From NCBI RefSeq assembly GCF_008974245.1, contig NZ_BBZI01000011.1, forward strand, positions 197,570 to 261,569: 64,000 nt of DNA, written 5' to 3'. The position numbers and the translations under genes are program-made. How positions within the stretch are numbered: position 1 is the stretch's first letter; each line of letters opens with the position of its first letter. The DNA is from Streptomyces abyssomicinicus. Its GTDB lineage: Bacteria > Actinomycetota > Actinomycetes > Streptomycetales > Streptomycetaceae. Positions 27,801 to 35,919 of this stretch are shown here, piece by piece. The notes beneath the pieces are model-generated. The model was not told the DNA's origin. It ran no database searches and worked only from the letters and a program-made list of their open reading frames with translations.

Positions 27801-28058
27801 GGCCACGTCGACGACGGGCTCGGCGGACGGACCCCCGTGGTCGTCTCCGAGGACGTCACGGCGGTCGGGTGGGCCGGGCACGAGGTCAAGCTGACCTTCG
27901 AGCCCGCGGAGAACCTGCCGCACGTCGCCTCCGCCGGGACCGAGGTCGGAACGCTGACCGTCGGCGACGCCGCGGGCGGAGCCGTCAAGGTGCCGGTGCA
28001 GTTGCAGGGCGACCTGGCCGAGCCGGGCGTCGGAGCCAAGCTGACCCGCATCGTCTGA
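24828..28058 (+). CDS. D-alanyl-D-alanine carboxypeptidase with long acidic repetitive N-terminal region
   Basis: The protein has 1076 residues. The C-terminal penicillin-binding domain of the peptidase S11 class trims the terminal D-Ala of peptidoglycan stem peptides. Catalytic motifs are S754-V-T-K757, S822-A-N824 and K922-T-G924. One transmembrane helix (about residues 684-704, VVVLLAIVLAIVQMV) places the enzyme outside and some 680 N-terminal residues in the cytoplasm. That region is Asp/Glu/Ala/Pro-rich and repetitive, with a tandemly duplicated block (copies near residues 170-218 and 242-292) and EPKGGAP heptads near 450-525. GTG 24828 has GGAGGAGG just upstream. A 15-bp stem-loop terminator follows. 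Confidence 0.92.
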   Translation: MAGESPDRSKQRESSVDVTPGTGDPVAETAAVSAAADPRAAFARTAVAAPPRGADDVDAADGADGADSGPGVPEQPGEASGAASTATEGPSGTETAREALADAEGAGAASEDDDAERDTVEDADAAAGGARAAGDPDDDPSAERNGPVAGEPSGDAGDGSRRADNDDEPEAERGVPAFGAPAGVDPEGPAGGVEAREGAPVGEGGSDAAPDADGDAPAVSPGAEGDGDADGDGDESVAERGVPAYGAAAGVDPEGPAADVEAAGEASDVREGAPVGEGGSDAAPDADGDAPADDLPVEGDRDDEGREAEGQPRADGDRDDEPAGADRVPAPEPSSDVDQDAPATAATATDDLDADESTDAAPATAAPADEPADAEPVDAEPTDVAPADASADAVSAEESTDAEPVDATPADEPADAAPVDEPSDAVPADEPTDIEPSDAVSDDEPKGGARTDGLEDEPKNAELDAEPKGGAPEDEREGEPKGAEPKDEPKGGAPDAERKGEPKDVPEGGAPKDEPKGGAPEDEPEVGERGAGDDGAKRPGWAAGPLPAEERSDTTRVLGKVAPPAGKPVDQPTTAIRLGGRPGAKRPVDQPTTQLKVGSAPQPATRKPPAPPARPGGPAAGAAPAGASSTGTTAIPQVGPERTTQQPLPPKPPLDLLAELTNTPPPPDTLPRRVVRRVKIWTPVVVLLAIVLAIVQMVRPLPEPSLVLTATDTHRFGGAPVALPWPGEGQGWMDVTGIGTVDHFGDQKPVPIASVTKSMTAYVIMKENPLKPGEAGPDIPVDALAEKEGGYDKTGDESTLNSVKEGDKLSLRDALSAVMIPSANNIARLLARWNAGSESAFVEKMNRTAQELGMKNTTYTDPSGLKASTVSTAEDQVKLGVEMMKMPGMVDITAQGSWKDPYGNLHYNYNTLVPYDGAIGIKTGSTTKAGGNLLFAATKEVGGETVTLVGAVLGQHKSPILDTVNAVSKTAMLATQEALAADTILKKGDVVGHVDDGLGGRTPVVVSEDVTAVGWAGHEVKLTFEPAENLPHVASAGTEVGTLTVGDAAGGAVKVPVQLQGDLAEPGVGAKLTRIV

Positions 28059-28096
28059 GCGGCGCGGGCCCGCCCCGCGGAGTCCGCTCCCCTCAC

Positions 28097-28141
28097 GCGC
28101 CCTGCCGCGGACCGCCGACCAGGCGTTCCGCGGCAGGGCGC
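28097..28141 (+). terminator. Perfect 15-bp stem-loop after the carboxypeptidase gene
   Basis: GCGCCCTGCCGCGGA (28097-28111) is exactly complementary to TCCGCGGCAGGGCGC (28127-28141) around a 15-base loop. It lies 38 bases after the stop codon, so it is a likely terminator. Confidence 0.7.
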
Positions 28142-28219
28142 CGTGCTAGCGTCGCCGGTCGGTCCGGCGGCGGAACCGCCGACGGAGAACCGGCGGACGT
28201 GACAAGGGAGTTCGTCCAG

Positions 28220-30145
28220 GTGAGCACAGCGGAAAGGCCGCAGCCGGCGCGCACGCCACCGCGCACGCCACCGGGGGCGGCCCCGGCCGAGGCGCCCCGG
28301 GCCCGGGTGCCCGCCCCGGCCGGACGGCCCACCGCGGGCACCGCCGGCACCGCCGGCACCGCCGGCATCCCCGGTGACCTGCCGCGCCCCCGACGCCCTC
28401 TGTCGCCCCCCGGAACCGGGACGCCGTCCGCCGCCGCCCCCGGTCGTGCCGTCCGCGTCCTCCGCCACCCGGCGACCGCCGTCACCGCCCTCGCCGGAGC
28501 CCTGCACATACTCTGGTTCTTCGCGTTCGCGAACAGTGGTGGCGACCTCGCCGCCCAGGACGCCTGGGCCGAGTTCGTCGGCCGCAACCCCGGCTCGGCC
28601 TACAACATGGCCTGGTACGGCGGCATGCACCCGGTCTCCTACAGCGTGGTCTCGCCCTACCTGATGCACGTCCTCGGGGTACGGACCACGATGATGCTCT
28701 CCGGCACCCTCTCCGCCGGGCTGCTCACCCTGATCCTCTGTCACGCCCGCACCGGCCCCGCCCCGCGGCCCATGCCGGGTCTCCGCCACGTGTGGCCGGC
28801 CGCACTCGCCGGGGTGTTCGGACTGTTCTGCAACGCCGTCTCCGGCCGGGTCACCTTCGGCCTGGGTGTGCTCTTCGCGCTCGCGACGATCGCGGCCGTC
28901 TTCTGCATGCCGATCCCGTGGCACCGGCGGCGCTGGGTCAAGGCGTGGTGCGCCGCCCCGCTGGCCGCGCTCGCCACCATGGCGTCGCCGGTGGCCGGGC
29001 TGTTCCTCGGCCTGGTGGCCGTCGCGCTCTTCCTCCAGCACCGCCGCCCCGGCGCATGGGCGCTGGGTCTCGGACCGGCCCTGGTGGTGGCGGTGTCCGC
29101 CTGGCTGTTCCCGTTCTCCGGCACCCAGCCGATGGGCGTCACCACCACGCTCGGGCCACTGGCCGTGGCCCTCCTGATGTGGGCGGTGGCACCGCCCGGG
29201 TGGCGCACCGTGCGGTTCACCTGCGTCGTCTACGCCGTCGCCGTGCTGCTGGTGTGGGCGGTCAGCTCGCAGATCGGCTCCAACATCACCCGCCTGCCCA
29301 TGCTGTTCGGCGGGGCCGCCCTGCTGGCCGTGCTGCCGTTCACCGAGCCGCGCTCACGGCGGTGGTACGCGGTGCTGCTCTCGTTCACCGTCTTCGCCGG
29401 CTGGGTCGGCGTCAGCACCGTCAACGACGTGGTGAGCATGAAGCCCGACGCGATCTGGGCCCGCAACCTCGCCCCGCTGGTCGACCGGCTGAAGGAACCC
29501 GACACCGGCCGGGGCCGCGTGGAGGTGGTCCCCGCCAGCTCGCACGCGGAGTCCTCGGCGCTGGTGCCGTACGTCAACCTGGCCCGCGGCTGGAACCGCC
29601 AGGCGGACCGGGAGCGCAACCCGCTCTTCTACGACGGCTCGCTCGACGCCGGCAGCTACCGCGAATGGCTGCGCCGCTGGGCCGTCCACCACGTCGTCCT
29701 GCCGCTCCACGGCTCACCCGACGGCGAGGGAGGCCGCCGGGAACGGGAACTGATCGAGGGCGGGCTGCCCTACCTGAAGGAGGTGTGGGCCGACGACAAC
29801 TGGCGGATGTACGCCGTCGCCGACCCCGCCCCGCTGGCCGACCCGCCGGCGCGGGTCGTCCGGGCCGACGAGGAGGGCATCGTCCTCCACGTGCCGCGCC
29901 CCGGCCGGTACACCGTGCGCGTGGCCCACTCGCCGTGGCTGGGCCTCTTCGACGCCGACGGGGAGGCCGTCCCGCCGCCGGAGCCGGGCGGGCCGAACGT
30001 GCACGGCTGCGTGGCCGAGGGCGAGGAGGACGCCTGGGGCGTCGCCTGGACCGTCCTGGACGCCCCCGCCCCCGGCACCTACCGCCTCGCGGCCCACTAC
30101 CGGATACCGCGCGGCACGCCCTGCCCCGAACCGGAAAGCCCCTGA
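28220..30145 (+). CDS. Large polytopic membrane protein (integral membrane, possibly glycosyltransferase-like)
   Basis: The protein has 641 residues. A disordered Pro/Ala/Thr-rich N-terminus of about 85 residues contains GTAGTAGTAG repeats. Nine to eleven hydrophobic helices follow (TALAGALHILWFFAFANSGGDLAAQDAW, then VWPAALAGVFGLFCNAVSGRVTFGLGVLF and others). A soluble C-terminal domain of about 230 residues (WGVAWTVLDAPAPGTYRLAAHYRIP at the end) is probably extracellular. The early acidic GGDLAAQDAW loop after helix 1 recalls GT-C-fold membrane glycosyltransferases, but this is only suggestive. GTG 28220 is chosen because AAGGGAG lies 9 bases upstream; an in-frame GTG also exists at 28199. 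Confidence 0.75.
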   Translation: MSTAERPQPARTPPRTPPGAAPAEAPRARVPAPAGRPTAGTAGTAGTAGIPGDLPRPRRPLSPPGTGTPSAAAPGRAVRVLRHPATAVTALAGALHILWFFAFANSGGDLAAQDAWAEFVGRNPGSAYNMAWYGGMHPVSYSVVSPYLMHVLGVRTTMMLSGTLSAGLLTLILCHARTGPAPRPMPGLRHVWPAALAGVFGLFCNAVSGRVTFGLGVLFALATIAAVFCMPIPWHRRRWVKAWCAAPLAALATMASPVAGLFLGLVAVALFLQHRRPGAWALGLGPALVVAVSAWLFPFSGTQPMGVTTTLGPLAVALLMWAVAPPGWRTVRFTCVVYAVAVLLVWAVSSQIGSNITRLPMLFGGAALLAVLPFTEPRSRRWYAVLLSFTVFAGWVGVSTVNDVVSMKPDAIWARNLAPLVDRLKEPDTGRGRVEVVPASSHAESSALVPYVNLARGWNRQADRERNPLFYDGSLDAGSYREWLRRWAVHHVVLPLHGSPDGEGGRRERELIEGGLPYLKEVWADDNWRMYAVADPAPLADPPARVVRADEEGIVLHVPRPGRYTVRVAHSPWLGLFDADGEAVPPPEPGGPNVHGCVAEGEEDAWGVAWTVLDAPAPGTYRLAAHYRIPRGTPCPEPESP

Positions 30146-30186
30146 CCCCCGCCCGCCGAGGCCCCGGCACGGAGCCGTGGCCCGGG

Positions 30187-30283
30187 CGGGCCGGGACCTC
30201 GTCAGGAACTAAGGCCGGGACCTCATCGGGGACTCAGGCCGGGACCTCGTCGGGGACTCAGGCCGGGACCTCGTCGGGGACCT
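30187..30283. repeat. 24-bp tandem repeats duplicating the 3' end of the MerR gene
   Basis: About four copies of a 24-base unit with core GGCCGGGACCTCGTCGGG run through the last codons of the MerR-family gene and on beyond its stop. Read on the minus strand, each unit encodes PDEVPA followed by a TGA. Confidence 0.8.
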
Positions 30284-31133
30284 CGACCGGGTAGGCCACG
30301 TCGCAGACCGGATCCGTGGGCCCCGCCGACGACCAGTCCGCGAAGTACACCTCACGGCACGGAGCCGCGATCCGCAGCCCCTGGCCGGCGACCCACCGCT
30401 CCACCGCCTCGAAGGCGTTGAGGATCATCGGCTGGCTCACCTCCGCCTTGGTGATGCGGGTGAAGGCCAGCCGCCGTGCGGGTTCCTCCCGCACGGTCAC
30501 GGCCCTGTTCTGCCGCGCCGCCCACTCCCGCGCCGCGTCGGCGTCCCGCACCGGCACGCACACCTCGGCGGGGCCGTCGCTCTCCTGCGACACCTCGGAG
30601 TGGTAGGCCACGAACGGCGCCGCGGCGACGCCGCCGCACTCCTCGGCCGCCACCGCGGTCAGTCGGTCCAGCGTGGTCCCGATCCAGGCCGGCAACTCGC
30701 CGACCAGGATGTGCCGCTGCAGGGTGAGCACCGTGCATCCGGGCACGTCCACCGTCTCCGTCGAGTACCGCTCGCTCATCAGGGAACTCCTTCCGTCAAG
30801 TCGCGCACGGAGGAAGTCCACGAGCGCCCGCTGCCCGGCGAGCCGCGCCTCGACGTCCGCCCAGTAGGCGGCCACCCGCTCGGCCGCGGCCGGGCCGTCG
30901 TGACCCATCAGCGCCACCACGTCCGCGACCTCCGCCAGCGGCATGTCGAGATGCCGCAGGTGCACGATGGTCCGGGCCCGCTCCACCTGCTCGCGCCGGT
31001 AGTAGCGGTACCCGGTCGCCGGGTCGACGTACGCCGGGGGCAGCAGCCCCAGCCGGCCGTACAGCCGCAACGCCTTCGCCGACAGCCGCACCCTCGCGGC
31101 GAACGCGCCGATGCTGATCAGCTCGTCGCTCAT
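30258..31133 (-). CDS. MerR-family regulator with GyrI-like effector domain
   Basis: The protein has 291 residues. The MerR DNA-binding helix-turn-helix (ISIGAFAARVRLSAKALRLYGRLGLLPPAYVDPATGYRYY) covers residues 6-48, followed by a dimerisation helix. The C-terminal 160 residues form a GyrI-like/BmrR-type small-molecule domain (VDVPGCTVLTLQRHILVGELPAWIG). It probably activates transcription on binding an amphipathic ligand. ATG 31133 is chosen because GGAGGAGG lies 8-9 bases upstream, inside the frame's more distal start. The gene's 3' end is part of a tandem 24-bp duplication. Confidence 0.88.
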   Translation of the reverse strand: MSDELISIGAFAARVRLSAKALRLYGRLGLLPPAYVDPATGYRYYRREQVERARTIVHLRHLDMPLAEVADVVALMGHDGPAAAERVAAYWADVEARLAGQRALVDFLRARLDGRSSLMSERYSTETVDVPGCTVLTLQRHILVGELPAWIGTTLDRLTAVAAEECGGVAAAPFVAYHSEVSQESDGPAEVCVPVRDADAAREWAARQNRAVTVREEPARRLAFTRITKAEVSQPMILNAFEAVERWVAGQGLRIAAPCREVYFADWSSAGPTDPVCDVAYPVEVPDEVPA

Positions 31134-31305
31134 GTTCGTGGCCTCCTCCGTCACCGGACCTCCGGCCCGGTGACGTGGAGACTGCGGCTTGCCCCAAGGG
31201 CAAGGTCAACCATGCCCTCGAGGCCCATCGGCCCATGCCCTCGCGGCACATCGGCCCGCCGGCCCGTCAGTCGCCGGTTCGCCGGCTCTCACCGGCTTCA
31301 CCGGC

Positions 31306-31827
31306 TCAGTGGCCGAGCACCTTCTCGATCGCGGCCACGACCTCGTCCGACTCCGGCTCCGTCTGCGGCGCGAACCGGGCCACCACGTGCCCGTCCCGGT
31401 CCACCAGGAACTTCTCGAAGTTCCACCGGACGTCCCCGGCGTGGCCCTCGGCGTCGGCGAAGCCCGTCAACCGCTGGTAGAGCGGGTGCCGGCCCTCCCC
31501 GTTCACCTCCACCTTCTCGGTCATCGGGAAGGTCACGCCGTACGTCGCCGAGCAGAACTCCGCGATCTCCTCGGCCGACCCGGGCTCCTGCCCCATGAAC
31601 TGGTTGCACGGCACGCCCAGCACGCTGAACCCGCGCTCCGCGTACCGCTCCTGGAGCTTCTCCAGCCCGTTGTACTGCGGCGTCAGCCCGCACCGGGAGG
31701 CCACGTTCACGATCAGCAGGGCCGTCTTCCCGGCGTACTGCCCCAGCTCCGCGGAGCCGCCGCGCAGGGCCTCGATCTCGACGTCGAACACCGGACCCGC
31801 GTCCCTCGAACTCTCAGCATTGGTCAT
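31306..31827 (-). CDS. Glutathione peroxidase family thiol peroxidase
   Basis: The protein has 173 residues and reduces hydrogen peroxide or organic peroxides. In actinomycetes, which lack glutathione, thioredoxin or mycothiol systems are the likely donors. The catalytic tetrad is visible: peroxidatic Cys46 in NVASRCGLTPQY, the Gln of MGQEPG, and Trp-Asn in WNFEKFLV. It lacks selenocysteine. It stands alone, divergent from the RibD-type reductase gene, with 150 bases between starts. Confidence 0.95.
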   Translation of the reverse strand: MTNAESSRDAGPVFDVEIEALRGGSAELGQYAGKTALLIVNVASRCGLTPQYNGLEKLQERYAERGFSVLGVPCNQFMGQEPGSAEEIAEFCSATYGVTFPMTEKVEVNGEGRHPLYQRLTGFADAEGHAGDVRWNFEKFLVDRDGHVVARFAPQTEPESDEVVAAIEKVLGH

Positions 31828-31976
31828 GCCCGGAGCCTAACCGGCCCGCCGTGCGTACCCGATCAGCGCCGAACCGATGACTTTCCGGCTCGTCACCGGT
31901 CTCCTGTCCGTGCGGTCCCGTACCGTGCGGCCCGTCGCACCGACGCGGAGAATCAAGGCCAGGGGAGCGAATCCAC

Positions 31977-32570
31977 ATGCGTGTCGTGATCACCGAGTTC
32001 ATCAGCCTCGACGGCGTCACCCAGGCGCCCGGCGGTCCCGAGGAGGACACCGACGGCGGCTTCGCCCACGGCGGCTGGAGCGCCCCCCACTTCGACGACG
32101 AGGTGGTCGGCGGCGCCTTCGACGCGGCGCTCAACGGCGCCGACGCCCTCCTCTTCGGCCGCCGCACCTGGCAGGTCATGGCCGGTGCCTGGCCGGAGCG
32201 GGCGGGTGACCCGTTCGCCGACCGGATGAACGCCATCCGCAAGTTCGTCGTCACCGACAGCCTCGGCGACGCCGACCTGACCTGGCACAACACCGTCCGC
32301 CTGCCCGGCGCGGAGTTCCCCGCGCGGATCCGCGCGCTGCGCGAGGAGGAGGGCCGCGACATCGTCGTGATGGGCAGTGCCTCGGTCGCCCGCGCCCTGC
32401 TGAGCGCCGGGCTGGTCGACGAACTGCGGCTGACGCAGATGCCGGTGCTCCTCGGTGGGGGCAAGTCCGTCTTTCCCGCCGACGGAGGCCTCACCACCTT
32501 CCGGCTCGCCTCCGTCACCACCAGCCCCAAGGGCGTCAACGCCCTCGTCTACCAGCGGGCGGACGCCTGA
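31977..32570 (+). CDS. Dihydrofolate-reductase-like (RibD C-terminal) protein
   Basis: The protein has 197 residues of the RibD_C / bacterial DHFR-like family of NADPH-dependent reductases. Motifs are MRVVITEFISLDGVTQAPGG at the N-terminus, DALLFGRRTWQVM, and DIVVMGSASVARALLSAGLVDELRL. These standalone proteins have no established substrate, and many are annotated as dihydrofolate reductase without proof. The start ATG follows AGGGGAGC. Confidence 0.88.
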   Translation: MRVVITEFISLDGVTQAPGGPEEDTDGGFAHGGWSAPHFDDEVVGGAFDAALNGADALLFGRRTWQVMAGAWPERAGDPFADRMNAIRKFVVTDSLGDADLTWHNTVRLPGAEFPARIRALREEEGRDIVVMGSASVARALLSAGLVDELRLTQMPVLLGGGKSVFPADGGLTTFRLASVTTSPKGVNALVYQRADA

Positions 32571-32621
32571 ACCGCCGTGCGGACTCCCCGGAACCGGCAC
32601 CCCTCCGGCTGCGCACCGGGT

Positions 32622-32918
32622 CTAGAGCCCACGCAGCATCTGGTGCAGGGTCCCGGCGGACCAGCAGCACACACCGCCGTCGTCCTCGAAGTGGCCGGTG
32701 TACCAGTCCTCGCCGCCGACGCCCTTCACCACGGCAAGACCACCCAGCCGGATGACGACTTCGGGCGTGACCGGCCGGTCCTCACCGTCCGGCGGCCACG
32801 CCACCCGGGTCACCGCCCGGACGTTGTCGACCACGACGGCGTCCGGGACCCCGGACAGCTCCCGCACCCGCTCGATCGTCCACCCGGCCGGAAGCCGCCC
32901 CACACCCGCGCTCGTCAT
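32622..32918 (-). CDS. Small conserved hypothetical protein
   Basis: The protein has 98 residues: MTSAGVGRLPAGWTIERVRE at the start, and a beta-rich middle (VVVDNVRAVTRVAWPPDGED, EVVIRLGGLAVVKGV) ending WSAGTLHQMLRGL. No membrane segment or known motif is seen. The start is the first ATG consistent with protein-like sequence; the frame remains open far upstream but becomes Arg/Pro noise. It is convergent with the RibD-like gene. Confidence 0.6.
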   Translation of the reverse strand: MTSAGVGRLPAGWTIERVRELSGVPDAVVVDNVRAVTRVAWPPDGEDRPVTPEVVIRLGGLAVVKGVGGEDWYTGHFEDDGGVCCWSAGTLHQMLRGL

Positions 32919-33054
32919 CCCGTCATGCTCGCAGCGGGACGGACGAACGGACGGCCGGGGTGGGCGGTGGCTACCCTGGGCCGCGCGTGCCGGTGGGACA
33001 CAGGGTGGGGAGACCGGGTGACGACACCGGGTGGGGACACAAGGGGAGGCGCTC

Positions 33055-33915
33055 ATGCCGGACACCGGGCAACCGATCGGACGGACGGCCGGCCGCCCCG
33101 GCAACGGGCCGGCCGAGGCGGGGGAGGCCCTGCGGGCCGCCGACCGGGCGTACCTGACCGCCCTCGACCGGCCCCCGCACCCCCGCTGGTGGATCCCGCT
33201 CGCCGCCACCACCCACGGCGCCGCCCTGACGCTGGCGACGAGCCCCCTGCTCCACACCACCGACAGCCATCTCACGCGCCGCGCGCTCCAGTTGGGCGTC
33301 GTGGCGTTGATCGCCGTCCTCCCCGCCCTCCACCTCGCCCGCGTTCTCCGCAGCCGGGTCCGCTCCCGGCCGCCCCACGCCACCACCGGTCGGCGGGTGC
33401 TCCGCGAGGGCGCTCCGGTGGCCGCGTACGTCCTGGGCGGCCTCTCGTTCGTCCCGCTCGGCCGGATCGGCGGCGCGATCACCCTGGGGGTGCTCGCCGG
33501 GGCCGCGGTCTGGTGGCGGGAGAGCCGCAGGGCCGCTCCGCCCGCCACCACGCCGTCACCCGGGCCGGCGGCACCGGGACGCACACCGGCGCCCCGCCGG
33601 GTGCCGGCTCCCGTTCCGGACGAGGTCCTCGCCGACCCGACCCGCCTGGCGACGGCGGCGTTCCTCACCGGCTGCTTCGACGCCGACCTGACGGCGGTCC
33701 GCGACCACTGCCGGGTCACCGACGAGGAGGCCGCCGCCGCCACGACCGCCCTGCGGGACGCCGGCCATCTCACCGTCCGCACCTCAGGGCCCCGCACCTG
33801 GCTCTCCCTGACCCCCGCCGGCCACAGCGCCCTGGTCGGCCACCTCACCGCCCTCCGGGCCATCGCCGACGGCGCGGCGCCGACGGGCCCGGTGAGCGAC
33901 GGCCGGGCCGTCTGA
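33055..33915 (+). CDS. Membrane-linked winged-helix (MarR/HTH_34-like) protein
   Basis: The protein has 286 residues. Three to four hydrophobic segments lie between residues 40 and 155 (WIPLAATTHGAALTLATSPLL, LQLGVVALIAVLPALHLARVL, AYVLGGLSFVPLG, AITLGVLAGAAVWW). A Pro-rich linker then leads to a C-terminal winged helix (TRLATAAFLTGCFDADLTAVRDHC through LTPAGHSALVGHLTALRAI) of the PadR/MarR-like HTH_34 type. The architecture suggests a membrane-tethered transcription regulator. AAGGGGAGG precedes the chosen ATG. A small membrane protein gene follows on the same strand. Confidence 0.75.
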   Translation: MPDTGQPIGRTAGRPGNGPAEAGEALRAADRAYLTALDRPPHPRWWIPLAATTHGAALTLATSPLLHTTDSHLTRRALQLGVVALIAVLPALHLARVLRSRVRSRPPHATTGRRVLREGAPVAAYVLGGLSFVPLGRIGGAITLGVLAGAAVWWRESRRAAPPATTPSPGPAAPGRTPAPRRVPAPVPDEVLADPTRLATAAFLTGCFDADLTAVRDHCRVTDEEAAAATTALRDAGHLTVRTSGPRTWLSLTPAGHSALVGHLTALRAIADGAAPTGPVSDGRAV

Positions 33916-34010
33916 CGTCCGGGGACCGCGCCGCCGCGTCCGACGTACTCAGCCCGATCTGAGTACGCGCGCTCTGCGGCCGGACCAGGGCGGTTCGTGA
34001 CGATGAGGCC

Positions 34011-34454
34011 ATGAATTCGACGCCTCCGACGCCTCCGACGATCCCTGCCCCGCGACCTCGCAGGAGCGTCCTCCCCCACCTGCTGTCCGTCCTCGTCCTC
34101 TCCGCGGTGGCCGCGGCCGCCTGGGCCGGGTGGCTGGGCTGGGACCAGGAGCGCGACGTCCAGCCCGACGGCTCCACGACCGGCCCGTACGAGGCGTGGC
34201 AGGTGATCGGCCTGGTCCTGACCCTCCTCGCCGCCGTCGTCCTGACCGCGCTGCGCCGCTACTACGTCGGCGCGGTCCTCGGCACGGCCATCGGCCTGGC
34301 CGGCGCCGCCTGGTACGACTGGTCGGACGACGCCAGCGGTCTGTTCGCCGTCGGCGTCTTCATGATCACGGTCACCACCCTCGGCGCCACCGCCCTGGTC
34401 TGCTTCGCCACGGACGCCTGGAGGCGCAGGAACGCCCGCCGCACCGGGGCATGA
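34011..34454 (+). CDS. Small integral membrane protein
   Basis: The protein has 147 residues with four predicted helices (LPHLLSVLVLSAVAAAAWAGWLGW, WQVIGLVLTLLAAVVLTAL, YVGAVLGTAIGLAGAAW, LFAVGVFMITVTTLGATALVCF) and short charged ends. No motif suggests a function. It follows the membrane-linked winged-helix gene by 95 bases and may be co-transcribed. Confidence 0.75.
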   Translation: MNSTPPTPPTIPAPRPRRSVLPHLLSVLVLSAVAAAAWAGWLGWDQERDVQPDGSTTGPYEAWQVIGLVLTLLAAVVLTALRRYYVGAVLGTAIGLAGAAWYDWSDDASGLFAVGVFMITVTTLGATALVCFATDAWRRRNARRTGA

Positions 34455-34527
34455 CCGGGCCGCGGGACCCGGAAGCCCCGCCGCGTTCAGCCGGTGGGCG
34501 GCTCCGGGGCCCCGGACGGTGTCACGG

Positions 34528-34851
34528 TCACGCCCCGGTCCGCCGCGGCCGACGCGCCGCCCGGGACGCCTGCCGGGCCAGGGTCCCGGCCCGCCCCGCC
34601 CGCTCCCTGCACCACACCGTCGTCGCGCGGTACGTGGCGGCGGCCTGCCCGGGAGGGCTGTGGTGGGGCAGCAGCCGCTGCGGGTCCACCGCCACCGCGC
34701 GGGCCGCGAGCTGCTCCCACAGCCGCGCCGCGGTGGACACGGGCAGGGGCCCGAACCGCGTGAGCAGGACGGCGCTCACACCGATGCCGAGCCCCAGACC
34801 CACATAACGTCGCACGGGGCGGCCGTGCCGCTGATCGAGGTTTGTCGCCAT
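34528..34851 (-). CDS. Small hypothetical protein with one membrane segment
   Basis: The protein has 107 residues: a short N-terminus (MATNLDQRHGRPVRR), one hydrophobic stretch (YVGLGLGIGVSAVLLTRFG), then a basic tail. The other frames of this stretch look like noise, and this one has the best codon character, but no ribosome binding site is clear and I recognise no family. It is convergent with the membrane protein gene on the other strand. Confidence 0.45.
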   Translation of the reverse strand: MATNLDQRHGRPVRRYVGLGLGIGVSAVLLTRFGPLPVSTAARLWEQLAARAVAVDPQRLLPHHSPPGQAAATYRATTVWCRERAGRAGTLARQASRAARRPRRTGA

Positions 34852-34969
34852 GACCGCAAGCTACGGCCGGGCGGCGGCACCGGACATGAGTCCTCGTACT
34901 CAACCGCCGTGAGCAGCCGCTCCGTCGCGGGCGGCGGCCAGGGGGCCACCCGGCGGGCGGCCCGCGAGG

Positions 34970-35806
34970 TCACGTCCTGCGGTAGCGCGCGCTGGCGAAC
35001 GAGAAGCCGCTGAAGGCCACCAGCCCCACGGCGATCACCACCAGCAGCCACGGACCGGCCGCGGTCTGGGTGAAGGCGCGCAGCGTGTCGTCCATCCCCT
35101 TCGCCTCGTCCGGGTCGAACCGGACCGCGGCGACCAGGGCGAACACGCCCACCGCGCCGAACAGGACACCGCGCGCGACGCCGCCGAAGACGCCGAGGAC
35201 GTCGACCACCTGGCGGACACGTCGGCTCATCCGGCCCATCTTGAGGTGCTTGTGGAACGTCCGCCGCACCGCGCGGACCAGGATCCACCCACCCGCGACG
35301 ACCACACCGACCGCCGCGGCGCCGACCAGCCAGCGACCGCCCGGCATCTCCAGCGCCCGCGCGGTGAAGTCCTTGGACTGCTCGTCGGAGGAACCGCCGC
35401 CGCCCGAGCCGGCGGCGAAGGCCAGCACGGAGTAGGCGACGAAGCCGTAGAAGACGGCACGGCAGCCGGAGAACAGCCGCTTGTGCGTCTTGTGCCCGTC
35501 CGGCCCCGAGGCGCCGAACGCCGCCTCCGACAGCCGCCACACCGCCATGCCGGCGGTGGCGATGCCCAGCGCCCACAGCAGCACCGAGCCGAACGGCTTC
35601 TCGGCTATCTCCGCGAGCGCGCCGGAGCGGTCCGCCTGCTCACCGTCGCCCGGGTGGAAGGCCACCCGCAGCGCGATGACCCCGATGAGCAGGTAGAGCA
35701 CCCCGCGCGCCGCGAAGCCGGCCCGGGCCGCACGGTCCATCGCGGAACTGTTGGCGGCGCGCCGCGCGGTGGTCCGGGGGAGCCACGTCGTCGATTGACC
35801 TGTCAT
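34970..35806 (-). CDS. DUF1206 family membrane protein
   Basis: The protein has 278 residues. DUF1206 proteins contain three repeats of a two-helix unit, seen here as RAGFAARGVLYLLIGVIALRVA, RAVFYGFVAYSVLAFAAG and GVARGVLFGAVGVFALVAAVRFDPDEAKGMD. Six transmembrane helices are expected. The function is unknown. A Gly/Ser-rich loop follows the fourth helix. It precedes the secreted phosphoesterase gene on the same strand but is transcribed before it only if a 110-base gap is read through. Confidence 0.88.
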   Translation of the reverse strand: MTGQSTTWLPRTTARRAANSSAMDRAARAGFAARGVLYLLIGVIALRVAFHPGDGEQADRSGALAEIAEKPFGSVLLWALGIATAGMAVWRLSEAAFGASGPDGHKTHKRLFSGCRAVFYGFVAYSVLAFAAGSGGGGSSDEQSKDFTARALEMPGGRWLVGAAAVGVVVAGGWILVRAVRRTFHKHLKMGRMSRRVRQVVDVLGVFGGVARGVLFGAVGVFALVAAVRFDPDEAKGMDDTLRAFTQTAAGPWLLVVIAVGLVAFSGFSFASARYRRT

Positions 35807-35919
35807 GCGGCCCGGTTGCCCGCTGCCCGGTCACGGAAACGGAGGGTGAATCGGCCACCCCGGCGCTCACCGCACCGCGCGGCCGTCCTGCCCGGGGGCC
35901 CGCGGGGGCGCGGGGGCGC

